Shown here piece after piece: positions 11,264 through 23,614 of a DNA stretch of 64,000 nt. Position numbers and translations under genes: made by a program. The stretch comes from Mermis nigrescens (lineage: Eukaryota > Nematoda > Enoplea > Mermithida > Mermithidae): NCBI GenBank assembly GCA_036768485.1, contig JAVLUZ010000340.1, positions 6,349,637-6,413,636 on the forward strand. Direction: 5' to 3'. Numbering within the stretch: position 1 is the stretch's first letter; every line of letters begins with the position of its first letter. Below the pieces are notes generated by a model that was not told the DNA's origin, made no database searches, and saw only the letters and a program-made list of their open reading frames with translations.

Positions 11264-14200
11264 AGACGCACAGCAGAGCCGGTCTGGAGTCAACGGTCTG
11301 AGGGGAGTAAATAATTAAAGTTTTTGGACAAAAAGGCGTCAAAAACTGATTCAAATGCTAAAATGGCGTTTAAACTACGTTAATCGACAGTTTCTGGTCA
11401 ATTTATAGCACTTTTGAACAAAATTTTTCAATTCTATCGGTTTTAAGCGTTCATTTCGCCTCATTTTGTCTAGAAAATTTTCCTTCCTCATTGGATCGTT
11501 ACCTGACCCACACCCAAACAGTTCGTTCTTTTATCCAACGAGACTTTCGGGCAACAAAATATATTCCCGAGTCCCTTTTAGGATTCTTTGTCAAAAAAGT
11601 CACTCAACACCTCGTATATCCCCACCCATAACTTTGAGTCGCTTATTTAATTAGCTCGGCTTTAGCTTATAAAAATGGGCGAATTTTTTTGTAGGGTGGG
11701 CCATAAAGGCTACATTCTTTTTCGTTACACCCCACTTTGATAATGTTTACACGCTAAAGGCTTGTTAGGTTCTGTCATCAATTTTCTCACGCTTTTGGAG
11801 ACATCTTGCGATTTCGGCATATGCACAATAGAACGGGAAACGTGCCTATTCTGGGGCTTAAACAATGTGCAAATGAATATTTTTGGACTGAAGATATTGT
11901 CAAAAAAGTGAGAAGAACCGACATGCTCAGTAATGCGGGGCAATGCAGAAACTGAGGTTTTGCGATATCAAAATAGATTGTAAACAAGTCGCACTAGCGC
12001 ACGAACCGGTGCTGGCCAAATTTTTTGCACGATTTGAACAGAGACATTTTTGTCTAATTAATGCAACTGGTTCCAAAAATTCTATGCTCAAAGTTCTTTA
12101 TTAAGCCATAAGGATACCCAAAAATTTAAGGTTGGTTCCACCAGAGGCCAAACTCATCTCTAAATCCGTCTAAAGTTAGAATTTCGAAATAAGTATGTAA
12201 ATCACTGAAAATTACGCATTAATTTAGACTTTACATATACCACACCATTTTAACGCTTTATATTTATTATATTCGACTATGTACATAGAAATTTGAGAAA
12301 TCAGTCGATTTAGCATTTAAAAAGGGATTAACGGCTCCCACGCCGAAATCCTTGAACATATGTTAACATAGTACTGAATAGAATTGCCAAAAAGGTCAAA
12401 CGGACGGGTCATATATAGGTTAAGTCCTTAGTTATGAATGAAGTACATGCCGGAAGTACATTGAACGCTAATCATCGATCGTTAGAACTTTTTTTCCACC
12501 AAAATTTTCCCGAAATTACGTCAAGCAGTATTTAATGCATGGTTTGAGGCATCAGTTCGAAAAACGCCGAATTTTCGACCTATCAAAAGTTTTACGGAAT
12601 TTTTGAGCAAAGTTCGAAAAACATTCGGAGCCCCTAAAATAAAAAGAACCCCCGTAACTCACAAACCCCCTCTCAGAATTGAATTTTCAAATTATTTTTC
12701 GCTTTGAGCGATTTTTGGATGCCGATAGATTCCGATGAGAAACGTAGAAAAACAGCGTTGTTGATTCTAATATCGGCTTTTCGGTTATTTTGCGACCTTT
12801 AAAAAAGATGCTACTAAGTATTATATGATTCTTAAAATATTCGGGAAAAAACCCTTCTACGTCGTCCTGCCTTACGAAACGATCAAATTACTTTTTGGGG
12901 AATATTTTGCGTCTCAAAGCTCTAATTTTATCGCGCAACGCCGTGATCACAAAATGCATTAAAATATACAGAATGTTAATTAATAATAGGCTGATAATTT
13001 AATAATAAATACTCCAAAAAAAACGCCGAATAGCCCGGGCGGCTAAAAATCATTCCGCATCCGTCACGAGTCAGGTTTGGCAGAGGATGCAACCGATTAG
13101 TCGGACCAAAGTTTAACTAGTACATGTGCGCGCCTTAATAACGGTGTACAGGAAAAATGCCTAATTTTTGGGACGTCACCGACTAGGTGGCCATATTGCC
13201 GTACTTAAACAATACAAAAATCATACTCGTATCCGACGACGCGACACGTAGAGAAATGACGGTGAGATAAAGATGACGAAAATAATAGGCATTTATCGAA
13301 CATTTTTTTGATTTAAAGTCGAAAATTAAGTGCTATTTTTTCAGTCGTGCAGCGCAAATAGTCCAGATTTTCAAAATTCGTACAGTTTGAATAATTAGCG
13401 ACGACCCGGGCCGAAGTTTCGTCGCTAAATCAAAAATTATTGCCAAAAGTACGTCGAATAACCTCGGCTGAACTCGTTTAAACCGGAAACTTCGATCGAA
13501 AAAAGTAGGGTAGCGATTTGAGGGAAAAAAGTTTGTGACTGGTGTTTTTTCGTTAAATAAAATTTAGCGACAGATGTCTCTATTTGATGAAACGTAAACA
13601 TTGGCAGTTAGATCCGGTATGTACACAATTTCGGCAAACATCGGTAATTATTACATCTAGTTTTTATATCGCACTGCATTGCTGTTTTATTTGATTTTTT
13701 ATTATCTCAAAACAGTCGCGAATGCTAAAATGGCAAGAAAATGTTAATTTAGGGTTTCTGGTCGATTTGAAGCGCTTTTGCAGAAAAATTTCCGTCTTAT
13801 CCAATGTTGACCTCGATTTTGTTTAATTTTCCGCAAAAATTTTTATATTTTTCCATTCTGAATGTATCTAGACCCCAACCCTTTACGCGCATATCCGGTC
13901 AGGGCCCATGAAGGGCGAAACAAAACATTTGTTTTGGAAACCAAAACAAGAAACGTTGAGGTCAAGAAAGGACTATTGATATAGTTCTCGCGAGAATGCT
14001 TAAAAATCAGCGGAAACTGCCGACTTGAGGCAGCTTGTACGCTATTTTATCAATCCTTCACCTTTATTACAATAAAATTCAGTCCGTACAGAGGAAATTT
14101 GAAGTTAGAAAGTTTTAAAACAGAAAGGTTAGAAGTCAGAGGTAAAGTTAAACTTAGAAAATTAAAGTCAGAAGAGTCAGAAAAAGTTAGAAACGCTTGA

Positions 14201-14291
14201 AAACGTTGTTTGTTTTGTCCTAGGAACAAAGCAGTCATCGCGGTCGCTAACAGACAATAGCGTGCTTTCCGGCAGAAAAATGCATTAGTAC
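11264..14291 (-). other. PKG intron 7, first half
   Basis: An R4-like remnant covers about 11,265-11,640 and 13,720-13,880. Between 11,700 and 13,700 the sequence looks single-copy with moderate G+C and no exon-like frame. No gene seen. Confidence 0.55.
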
Positions 14292-14736
14292 CACGGTTTT
14301 TTTGTATTCGGCAAAGATTTTTCGCGATGTACAAAGACTTTTGGGGACCGTCTTTGTACATGTACAAAGATTTTTTGGAAGACAAAAACTGCAAAAAAGG
14401 TTCGAAATTCGCAAAATTCTCGGCGCTCCGCGCCGAAATGAGCAATTGTGTGCTCTATATATCTTTATAATTTCAGAAATTGCATTTTGAAAGGAAAAAT
14501 GCCAAATTTTTTGGCGCTTCGCGCCGTTTTGAGACGATTATTACTGATTTTTGCCCTCAGAAACCTAGAAATTGCTAATATACGTAACCAAAGGTCGAAC
14601 AACTCCGTTTTTGCCACACTAAAATCGCTAGTGTACCATATTATAGTACCCAAAAATTTGTGTGTACGAAATGTGCAAAGACTTTTAGGGACCATCTTTG
14701 TACATGTACAAACGGACCTTGTACAAAAAAACACTG
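14292..14736 (+). mobile_element. R2 element (hAT-like), solo copy
   Basis: A 445-base element with ends CACGGTTTTTTTGTA and TACAAAAAAACACTG (inverted repeats) and exact 8-base duplications ATTAGTAC. Subterminal GTACAAAGA/TCTTTGTACATGTACAAA motifs repeat near both ends, like transposase-binding sites. It contains two GGCGC-hairpin motifs. It has no credible protein; the short frames over it are chance. Confidence 0.9.
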
Positions 14737-14924
14737 ATTAGTACACCGAAAAGTTGTAAGAACGAGCGTCAGGTAACTTGAGATAAAATTATAAATGCAC
14801 TATTCTCGTTAAAGGAGGAGTTCGTACAATAGCATGATAAATTTTAAACTTTGCATTTGGTATTTATCCACAAAATTGTGCTTCCGGGCTGCATGCGCAT
14901 GCCGATATACTTGCATTGCACATT

Positions 14925-15240
14925 ACCGTCGACCATACATGATCTTGGTCGTTTGGGTGGATTTCAACCCCCCCATCGCCCGAATTTCCAACTGCTATCT
15001 AAAAATTTTTACGTCCATGAAATTATTCCGCCCCTCGCACCTTATGTTCATTTTTTAGCCATTTTTTATTCAATTTACTCGAATTGTTTGAAAATATCCT
15101 GATATAATTTTTTATATTGTTGGGCTGTAAACAGAAAAAGTATCGAAGGAAACGAGTAAAAAATGATGTTTTTGACGCAATGCCATCGTTTTTTGGCCAA
15201 AAAGAGGCGCTACACGACACATTTTTGATATGAGCCCCCT
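14925..15240 (-). repeat. R5-related repeat
   Basis: Reverse R5-like block with TTCAATTTACTCGAATTGTTTGA and a CCCCCTCCCC tail near 15,235. No hairpin motif is left. Confidence 0.45.
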
Positions 15241-15411
15241 CCCCAATTTCAATGCTGTGCGCGTTTGGCTCCGGCCCAGGCCGAGCCTGGATTTGGTAAA
15301 AAAATCTCACATATTGCAGCCAGATTCCACATCTCCGATAGCGAAAAAACTTTCATCAGTATCACTCTGTGCAATTAACATTATTATAGAATTATATTAT
15401 TATTTTATTAC

Positions 15412-15521
15412 CCTTTTAATACTTCTTCGCCAAAATAATCACCCGGTCCTAAAACCCGTACAACTTTCTCCTCCGCTCTGATATCATTTGAGCAAGAGGG
15501 CAACGTCTGGGTCACTCGAAC
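15412..15521 (-). CDS. egl-4: PKG exon 7: first half of site B phosphate-binding cassette
   Basis: This exon has no ATG-started frame of useful length and was found by looking for the missing cassette. It reads VRVTQTLPSCSNDIRAEEKV, VRVLGPGDYFGEEVLK plus GG. The GPGDYFGE core is the cyclic-nucleotide-binding signature. Acceptor ATTCACACAG and donor GG|GTAATA give phase 0 and phase 2, matching exons 6 and 8. The usual FGEKAL is FGEEVL here, so both halves of the site B cassette depart from the common pattern. Confidence 0.9.
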
Positions 15522-15842
15522 CTGTGTGAATATTTTCGGAATGTTGCAGAATAAAAGGTGGAAATAAAATTAAGCCATTTCGTAAATAAAAAAGTAATTG
15601 GTACAACGGATAGCTAAACGAGCAAAAATTGATGATTAATTGATTTAGAAAATATCACGAAAGGGGAGGTGATTATGGAAAAATTATGCGCTCCCGGCAA
15701 TAGATTTCAAGGGTCCTACGTTGAGGGAGACGTAGGATCCGAAAATTCGGATCAGTGAATTCAGCTTTTTTGCGAATCAACTCGAAAATAATTGAAATAT
15801 TGTATACGAAATGGTGTAATGATGTGAGACTACAATCATTAG

Positions 15843-16038
15843 CAGGGGCGGATTTAGGGGGCGGGGTGGGCGGCCGCAGCCCCCCCCCCCTATTGGCCCA
15901 AAATAGTGCGCGAAATTAAGGATTTTTGAGCGATTTTTAGCGATTTTCGGGTTAAAACAGCTAATTTTTCCGCCCAAGTCAGGGTTCCGCCCCCTTATAG
16001 GTACTGCCCCCCCTTAGGAAAATCCTGGATCCCAACTG
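15843..16038 (+). mobile_element. R3 MITE, short form
   Basis: About 196 bases: left end CAGGGGCGGATTTAGG, right end CCTGGATCCCAACTG, with G-rich and C-rich subterminal tracts. Exact 8-base duplications ATCATTAG. Confidence 0.9.
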
Positions 16039-16537
16039 ATCATTAGTACTTTTAAATCCATTTTGACTTGTTTTCTAACTCTAATTAAAAACCATGTTAA
16101 AACTAATCGAAAATTCTACTCCAGCGGATCATTTCAACCGCATTCTGAGTATTTCACGTATAAATATGATATAAATATACATATATCATCAATTATTACA
16201 TTTATTTTGATAAATTTACCATTTTTATCCGGAAAAAATCATGCAGAAAATGTTCTGCAAGCTCAAAATCGTCTAAAGGTGACTCAGGTCTCAAACCTTA
16301 CCCTAAGGCAATACGTGCCTTATGCGATTTCGCATGCTTGATTTCGATTTATCAAAGTCAAATCGTATTTGAAATAATTATCGTGACGAAAAAATGTAAA
16401 ATATAATAAACAAAATAAATATATATAAAATATCATAAAAATATCTATCATAAAAAATAAGCGGAATTTAACTCGCTTTTTCTAAAATTTTTACCCCAGT
16501 TATTTTTTTCGTTTATTAGCAATACGCGTCCATTTAC

Positions 16538-16615
16538 CTGGCCTTTGCTTATTATGTAAAAGTTGTCGCCCTGAGCCCCTTGTCGCATGATACACTCGTC
16601 GTGATCGTAAACTTC
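16538..16615 (-). CDS. egl-4: PKG exon 6: beta-barrel of cGMP site B
   Basis: A 78-base, 26-codon, phase 0/0 exon: EVYDHDECIMRQGAQGDNFY then IISKGQ. The RQGxxGDxFYII strand pair is typical of the second PKG cyclic-nucleotide domain. Acceptor TTTCTTTCAG; donor CAG|GTAAAT. Confidence 0.94.
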
Positions 16616-16767
16616 CTGAAAGAAGCGTAACAGAAAAACAGAAATACATTTAAAATTTATCAAGCAGAATGGAAAAGCAGAAAAACTATACAAGAAAAGC
16701 AATAGTCGAGAGATTTTTAAAGCTGAGAGGAGAAAACTTTAAAAATTCAAAAATCCTTAATCGCACA

Positions 16768-17387
16768 CAGGGGCGGATCTAAGGGGGTGGGCGTGTGGGG
16801 GGGCGGCCGCCCCTACCCCTCCTATTGGCTTCAAAAAATTTGGCGAGATAAAGAATGGACATGTAATTTGCAATGATTTTTTGGCTTCCAGTGATCATAA
16901 GTTATCAAATTTTTCGGCGCTCCGCGCCGAGATGATAAATATTAATGATATTTATTTACTTTCTTTGCGACCTGGAAGCCACTTTTGCTCATGGAATGGC
17001 TCCTAAAACAATTTCGAAAGCAGAAACAGCTATTTCAGCATAGATTTTTTCCATTTCCGAGCATAACTTCTAAAAATTTCCGACGTTCGGCGTCAAATGC
17101 GACAAATATAGGAAATCAAGCAGTAAATCAAGCTTCTAAAGGTCCTTCAGCCAAAATTTCACAAATTTTTCTAAAAAATTCAATGATTTTTCGCACAAAA
17201 TTGCCGAAAATAAAAAAAAATTTTGAAAAAATGTTGCTTGAAAAGTGATTTTAAATAAAAGTAGACGATGTAAAACCCCGAAAAAACGCTGTTTCGCACG
17301 TTAAGGGTAAATTTTAAGACCTATTTTCGACTGTTTCTGGAAGAATCAGGGTACCGCCCCCTTATGAAAATCCTAAATCCGCAACTG
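16768..17387 (+). mobile_element. R3 element, long form
   Basis: A 620-base relative of the short R3, with ends CAGGGGCGGATCTAAGG and CCTAAATCCGCAACTG, an internal AT-rich body and one GGCGCTCCGCGCC hairpin. The duplication is decayed (ATCGCACA/ATTGTAGA, 5/8), so this is an older insertion. Its body matches the copy at 61,131-62,210 in reverse. Confidence 0.85.
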
Positions 17388-17584
17388 ATTGTAGAGTTTC
17401 TGTAGAGGAACACTTCTACTTAGTCATTTTCTATGCTCGCTGAATAGTCAAATTATTTAAGATTCTAGATCAAAAATATAAAATCATAAAATTTCATGAT
17501 TAAGGTTTGGCCCAAAAATTCACTCTCCAGTTTCGGGGTAGGGCGACTTATGTTTAGGGTCTAACCCATATACAATATTCTTTG

Positions 17585-18045
17585 GGATCTAGTATACAAT
17601 TTAACCCCCTGCGTTTTTTAAACGATCCATACAAGCTACAGTAACCAAACTTTACAAGGAGATAGCTATAAGCCTATTGAACTAAACTGGCAAAATTGAT
17701 TATCTTACGGTGTAAACTTACTGCTTTAAAAAATAAAACAAACTCACTTTACTTTCCTTTAAACTTACTTTAAACTTACTTTTTTAAACTTACTTTTTTT
17801 AAATGTAGGATGTTGATTGAGTTACAAAAAACTGCTTTGTTTGGAACCCATCGAATCGTTTACAATTTTTAGATGCCGTTAGTACGTTATAAACTGTGAG
17901 TGTGAAGCAGTAAGTTTACACCGTAAATTTATCAATTTTGCCAGATTAGTTCAATAGGCTTATAGCTATCTCCTTGTAAAGTTTGGTTACTGTAGCTCAT
18001 ATGGATCGGCTAAAAAACGCTGTGGGTAAATTCTATACTAGATCC
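17585..18045. mobile_element. Foldback element with about 140-base inverted arms
   Basis: Arms at about 17,585-17,728 and 17,905-18,045 are near-perfect reverse complements (for example GGAGATAGCTATAAGCCTAT against its inverse); a spacer of about 175 bases lies between. Ends GGATCTAGTATA/TATACTAGATCC; exact 8-base duplications ATTCTTTG at 17,577-17,584 and 18,046-18,053. It lies in PKG intron 5. Confidence 0.92.
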
Positions 18046-18053
18046 ATTCTTTG

Positions 18054-19521
18054 CATGCTTCGAACAGTCAAACGTGCGTATAAAATGCCGAAAATTGACT
18101 AATGAATACGTAAGAATATATAATTCTAATTATTAAATTTTTGCATTTTTTAATTTTTTAAAATTATGTTATCATTGATTTATATGTTCGTTATATCACA
18201 TTTTTATCGATCATACGGTTTAACTATTCATTGACTAAGAGTATAGATAATAGATCGAAGAAAATTATTTTCGTGATTTCCACAGTAAATGACAACGAGG
18301 TTATGTTAATACGCCGTTAGACTGAGACAAAAACAGATGATACGTTCAAAACAGCAAAAGAGCTGGTAAATAAGAAAAAATAGTGCTGCAAAGACCACAC
18401 TTGCAACCTATTTAAGTGATTAATAATTATTAATTATTAATTAATAATTATGATCTATTCTAAAAAGTTATTTTGAAAATTTACTGAAAAATATTACTAT
18501 TAAATTGGTTAACAATAATATCAAAGGAGTAGGAAATTAAGAGCAAGTGATAAAAAACAAGATAACATAAAACAACTCTTAATATTGGGAATTTCTGAGT
18601 CTTGCTCTGAATAAAAACATTATTTGAAATTTTCAGGTGAATTTACAGATTCCAAAAATTTTTGAAAGCCCAAAAGTTGGCAAAGTTTTCCCACAAAGAA
18701 TTTACTGTATTTACTTCCAGTATGTAATAGGAATTTTCGGGTAGAAGGGCCAAATTGTTATAATAAATCAGACATTTTCGTCGCTCAGCTTCAGATTAAG
18801 CGATTTTGTGTGCAGCTTGTCACTCTTTATACGTAGGAATTAAGTCGGAAAAGGTAAAAGTAATAAAAATTTAAGAAATACCAAAAAATCTCATAATAAA
18901 TCCGAAATACGAGAAAACAAGTCGTCAAAATTCGAAAAATTTCCGATGTTTTGCTAACAATTGAAAAACCATTAGAAGACTAAGAAATTCAGAATATCAC
19001 ATTTTTACAACTTTATTTAAAATCAAATTAAAACGAATTAAAATATTCAAAAATAAATTCAAATCAAATTAAATCAAAAATTAAGAAGACTAAAAATATT
19101 AAAGATATAGACTAACCCAAATAAAAAATAGGTTAAAACATCCCTGTAAAGTGTAAACATTATTATAGCATAAAATTGCTAGTTCTTTCGTTGGAACCAC
19201 TCTAACTTTTGCCTAAAAATTGCCAAATAGCACAATTCTTCGTGAAAGCCGAAAATGGCCCGGGGGCTCGAAGAAATAATCATGGCAAAAATTTAGCGTT
19301 TTAAATAATTTCGAATAGAGTTTTGTAAATTTCAAGATTTTTCGCACGATAATTTAAGTTACAATATTTTCGCGTGGCTGCAAACCATAGCTTATGGTCG
19401 GAAGATCGGTTTTGAACAATTATTTATTTATTAATCATTAAATATTTCAAATTATTAAAATTGTATTTCACGATAGTACTTATTTTTTGTGAGTTAAATT
19501 TTCAAGACACTTTTAATTTAC
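18054..19521 (-). other. Remainder of PKG intron 5
   Basis: AT-rich, with a perfect AT palindrome TTAATAATTATTAATTATTAATTAATAATTA near 18,420-18,450. No gene seen. Confidence 0.6.
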
Positions 19522-19585
19522 CTCTTCCAATAGGTCTACGAGTCGGTTGATTTGCTCGTCTAGCAGAGCTTGAAACATCGGAATG
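19522..19585 (-). CDS. egl-4: PKG exon 5: linker helix entering site B
   Basis: It encodes IPMFQALLDEQINRLVDLLEE. The first base completes Ser (AG|C) from exon 4, giving KLIKSIPMFQALLDEQ, the counterpart of the FLKSVPxFxSL helix at the start of PKG site B. Acceptor CATTGCAG; donor GAG|GTAAAT. Confidence 0.92.
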
Positions 19586-19885
19586 CTGCAATGCATTAAA
19601 TCGAATAATTACGTTTCTTTAAATAAGCTATCGAATCAATAAAGGTTTAACGAAAAAGAATTATATTCTGAAAATAAACAACGAAATATAAAATATGAGA
19701 AAAAAAGAAAAAAATCACATAAAATTTAAAGAACTAAATACTGAGTATAAATAAATTATAAATTAATCACAGGATTGAATTTTTCGATTAGCCCACTAAT
19801 TGATTCATCGATAACAAATAAAATATACAGAAACATTAAGAAAATAAAAAATGATAAATACAGAAAATAAATAAAAAATACAGAC

Positions 19886-19991
19886 CTCTTTATTAGCTTC
19901 CTATGATCGTTTTGTCGGGTCAGTCCGGTCTTCATCATAATGGCCTGAAAACACTGTCGATTGATTGCCCACAGCTTGCATGGCACAAGGG
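19886..19991 (-). CDS. egl-4: PKG exon 4: end of site A and A-B linker
   Basis: It reads LVPCKLWAINRQCFQAIMMK then TGLTRQNDHRKLIK plus AG. The CKLWAIxRQCFQ helix after site A is strongly PKG-like. The exon begins with CC, which combines with the last G of exon 3 to make Ala; this fixes the GC donor of intron 3. Its own donor GTCTGT is weak but is the only one that keeps phase with exon 5. Confidence 0.93.
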
Positions 19992-20390
19992 CTATAATGA
20001 AATATTCTTAATTATTAGCTGCTTTATAGCTAATTATTAATTAATTAATTCTATTTATTTATTTTTTAATTTTTACATTTTTTACAACATTTTCTCTATT
20101 TTTTATATTTTCTATACATTTAATTTTTTCCCGATCATCCAATATAATCATTCATTAATTACCAGTATAAACAATTAATCACCGCAAATTACGTCTGGCA
20201 TCTCCACAATAAAAAACCTCAAAACTAAGTAGGGAAGTTGAGCAAACTCACAAACGTAAAGTTACAAATTCACTCTACATTATTACACTTACTCCGCACA
20301 CGTCGTTTACACCTTACTTTACACCTAATTTTCATCTTACTTTTGCATCTTTATTTACGTCTTATTTATACTTCAATCAGAAGAACTTGC

Positions 20391-20504
20391 CTTTCACCGA
20401 AGCTGTCCTTGTACAATTGTAGAGGATTGCCAGTTCACCGAAAACTTTGCCGGGCGACATAACGCACAAGTATTTGCCGTCTTTGGTCACTTCGACTTTA
20501 CCAT
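20391..20504 (-). CDS. egl-4: PKG exon 3: cGMP site A phosphate-binding cassette
   Basis: It encodes [51 protein letters not shown] is the intact cassette: Glu binds the ribose 2'-OH, Arg the cyclic phosphate, and the following Thr gives cGMP selectivity. Acceptor TTTTCAG. The donor is AAAG|GCAAGT, a GC-type site. Its first bases lie in a 12-base repeat shared with the end of exon 2. Confidence 0.94.
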
Positions 20505-23500
20505 CTGAAAATTGTGTAAAGTAAAATTTCAAAAATTTTAAATTCAAATTTTGAAATAACTTCAAATTATTACAAACTATTAATAGAAAATTTATGAAAT
20601 TACAAAAGAAAGTCATGAATTAATAAAGGCTTAAATAAGCGCAGAAATAATCACACTCGAACATGGAAAAACCGGTCGATTTTTAAGCTAGTTTTAAACG
20701 ATAATTCGAAACAATAAGAACGATATGAATATTTACTGTAAACTTTTATCTTACGTGATAAAAGATGAGCAGTTTTGGCATCATATCTTAAGACTAGTAC
20801 TTCGGCCTGATCAATCCTACCTATTTTAGTTTAGATTATTTCCGAAATTCCGAAAAAAATGTTTACAAGTCTACTTTTTTCGCCAAACTTTCTCATTCTA
20901 AAATATTAAAACGATTTAAAAACATGTGAGCGTTTAACTGATACGAATTATATGAATAAATTCAAGGAAAATTGGATATTAGACAAGAATAAAATTTGCA
21001 CTAAAGTAATTACCCTAAAAATTAAGATAAAAATGGCAACTTCAAAGCTGTTCCAAAAGCATCATTTCAATAAAGGTAAACAAGATTCGAATAGAAAAAT
21101 CGCTATTTTTCGTGTAGAGCGCAAAAAACAATACATATTACTAAGCAGCGGCATTTTATTAATAATCGCGCCGTTAGATGGGACGAAAATATGTGATTCA
21201 TTAAAACAAGCAAAAAAGTAAAAAACAAGGTTAAACAATGTTGCGACGACCACGCACGCAGCTAAGTAAAGTGAGCAAGAGGTCTAATCGATTTTTTTTC
21301 ATTTTCCTCATATACTAACGAGAAAATATGGAAAAAATGCAAGGGAAATTATTTTTTTGAACAAAATTACTAGGATGTTAATAGATAATTAAAGATAGTC
21401 GGATAAATAGAAAAAAAGAAAATCTGAATGCGGCAAAATAGAAAAAAATAATACCGCAATACGAGTGACTTTTCGAAACCTCGATTTTTTCTAATCTTAA
21501 AAATATGAAGTAAATCATGCTTAAAAGCGAAAAATATACATCATTCCGCTACGAGTGATTCCCATCTCGCATCATTATAAGCAAAATATATTTATAAATC
21601 GAATTGAGTGTGATTTCCAAAATTTAAATGATAAACCGCAAAGTTGCATTTAATAAAATATTTGAGCTCGGAACGTATAAAAGACTTGTAAAACAAAAAA
21701 AGATGAAAAAATGAAAATTCCTACACTAAAGTAGTATAAAAAACAAAATAATGAATTCTTAAGTTAAAGAATAAAATTAAAACGCCTAACAAACAGATAT
21801 AAAATCTAGCTCATACGCGTGTAACGGCTCGAATCGGGAGAGCGGACAGCGACTATATTTAGGGGAAGAGAGGAATTTCTTTTTCAGACAAAAACGGCAA
21901 AAACTTAGGCAAATAGCATAAAACCGCAATTTGTCGATCGAGAATTGGCAGGAGTAACAAATATCAGCCTTTCAAAGGAATAAGAGAGGCCGACCTTGGG
22001 TGGTGGACACTTAAACCCCCTGTTACACGTATGGTACACAGCCATGCATGTAATTGGCTGGGTAAGAGGAATCTCTACACGAAGTCTATCGTCCCGATGT
22101 CCCAATGTCGGAAAATTTGGCCTAAATTTTGTATAAAAATTGCGTTTTTTTCGGCCATTTTTTAGGTGCTTTTTTGCCATTCTTAAACGTAAATTATAGT
22201 TCATTAACCCCCTCCCCTAAAAACGACCTGCAACCATAGATTACCAGCATAGCCGGTCCAGGGGTTTCAGCCGGTCGGAGGAGGCATCGATAATTGAGCT
22301 TTTCAGGGCCAAATTGACCTCAAAATCTGGTATAAGCGCTAAAATAGTGTTATACAGTCTTCGGTCAATTTAAGGCACTTTTAAAGAAAATTTCAATTGT
22401 CATCCATTTTTGACCTTCATTTTGCTTCATTTTACCCTAAAAATTTCCCATTTTATCATTAAGGTGGTCTGGACCACCAACCCTTCACGTGCATGTCTGC
22501 CTGAGACCCACCCAATATTTCGAGCCTTTGCATGTATGTACCTTACTTAGCTTATGTTGAATGACCGAAAAAGACAACGTCAGAAAATAAAAGCGACAAT
22601 AGCGAATAAAGCAACGAATTTCGAGATTACAGATTTAAAATCGCATCGCGGCGGAATATTCGACGAAATTTAGCAGTAATCATGCGGGAAAAAATGTAAA
22701 AATATGTCACTTGACCGCAAAAGAATATACAAAACATTCAGAAAAAACGCTCGTTTCAATTTGACGAGCCCAGAGAGAGAATTGCTGATCATTGAAATAA
22801 CGCGATTTCTACGGATCGCGAATCGCGCAAAACAAGTTTATACCCAAAAAAGTTTGTATTCCAGAATTCGATTTTTCAAAAAAAAAACACAAAGCGAACT
22901 TCGAAATGTCGCCCACTCATTTTTTTGTTTATCGAAGCGCGCAGAATTGAATTTGAAATTTAGATTTGAATTTGAAATGGATTTGCCATCTATTTATTAT
23001 ATTATCATTAGGAATTATTTTATTTATATATTTAAACGATTTAAATATAATATGAATTCGAATTTGACTAACTGTGAAGTCTGTTTGTGAACTAAGTGAT
23101 TTATCATCGATCTTAGCTAAAAAAGAAACGATTCGTTTTTTAGGACGAAAATTAAGAGCTACGAATTTTTTTTTAATTGGAAAAATTTTGAAAACAATTC
23201 TTAAGACTATCTCGCTAAAAAAATCTTAAAACAGTCGAATACTTGAATAACGATTTTGAAAAAAGAATTTATGTAAAAAAATGACCACAAGTCACCAAAA
23301 AAATTAAAAAATCTCATCGCTTTATTTTACTTATTTATTTTGGTAATTTAATCGGGTTTTAATTTGATTTATTTCCATTTCGAGTTTTCAAGCATAATAT
23401 CATTTAATTTAATTTTTAAATTTAATTCAGCTTAATTGCCTGAGTTAAATTTAACTTTAATCCGTTTAGATTAATTTATTCTATTTTCTTTCACGTTGTA

Positions 23501-23614
23501 CAAATCTCAATTTATCTGTTTTAAATTAATTTCAATTCAGTTTTTTCGATCGATCGAATTTTTAATAAAAATTCAATTTAAATTTTAGCTAATCGAATCA
23601 TCGATTTACTTTAC
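20505..23614 (-). other. PKG intron 2 (3,110 bases), bordered by a 12-base direct repeat
   Basis: Starts GTAAAGT and ends TTTTCAG. The sequence AGATGGTAAAGT occurs at both borders (23,608-23,619 and 20,495-20,506). One R4 copy lies inside at 22,235-22,502. The 128-codon plus-strand frame at 22,704-23,090 is AT-rich and repetitive in composition and is not taken as a gene. Confidence 0.85.
22235..22502 (-). repeat. R4 repeat copy
   Basis: Reverse-orientation copy from CCAGCATAGCCGGTCC to TTCACGTGCATGTCTG, in PKG intron 2. Confidence 0.7.

Noticed and set aside
14050..14741. Frames of 62-131 codons on both strands around 14.1-14.7 kb.
   Set aside because: They lie in or across the R2 element and its hairpins; the second R2 copy does not keep the frames.
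22704..23090. 128-codon plus-strand frame inside PKG intron 2.
   Set aside because: Lys/Phe/Arg/Tyr-rich composition typical of AT-rich DNA, no domain, no splice or poly(A) support.
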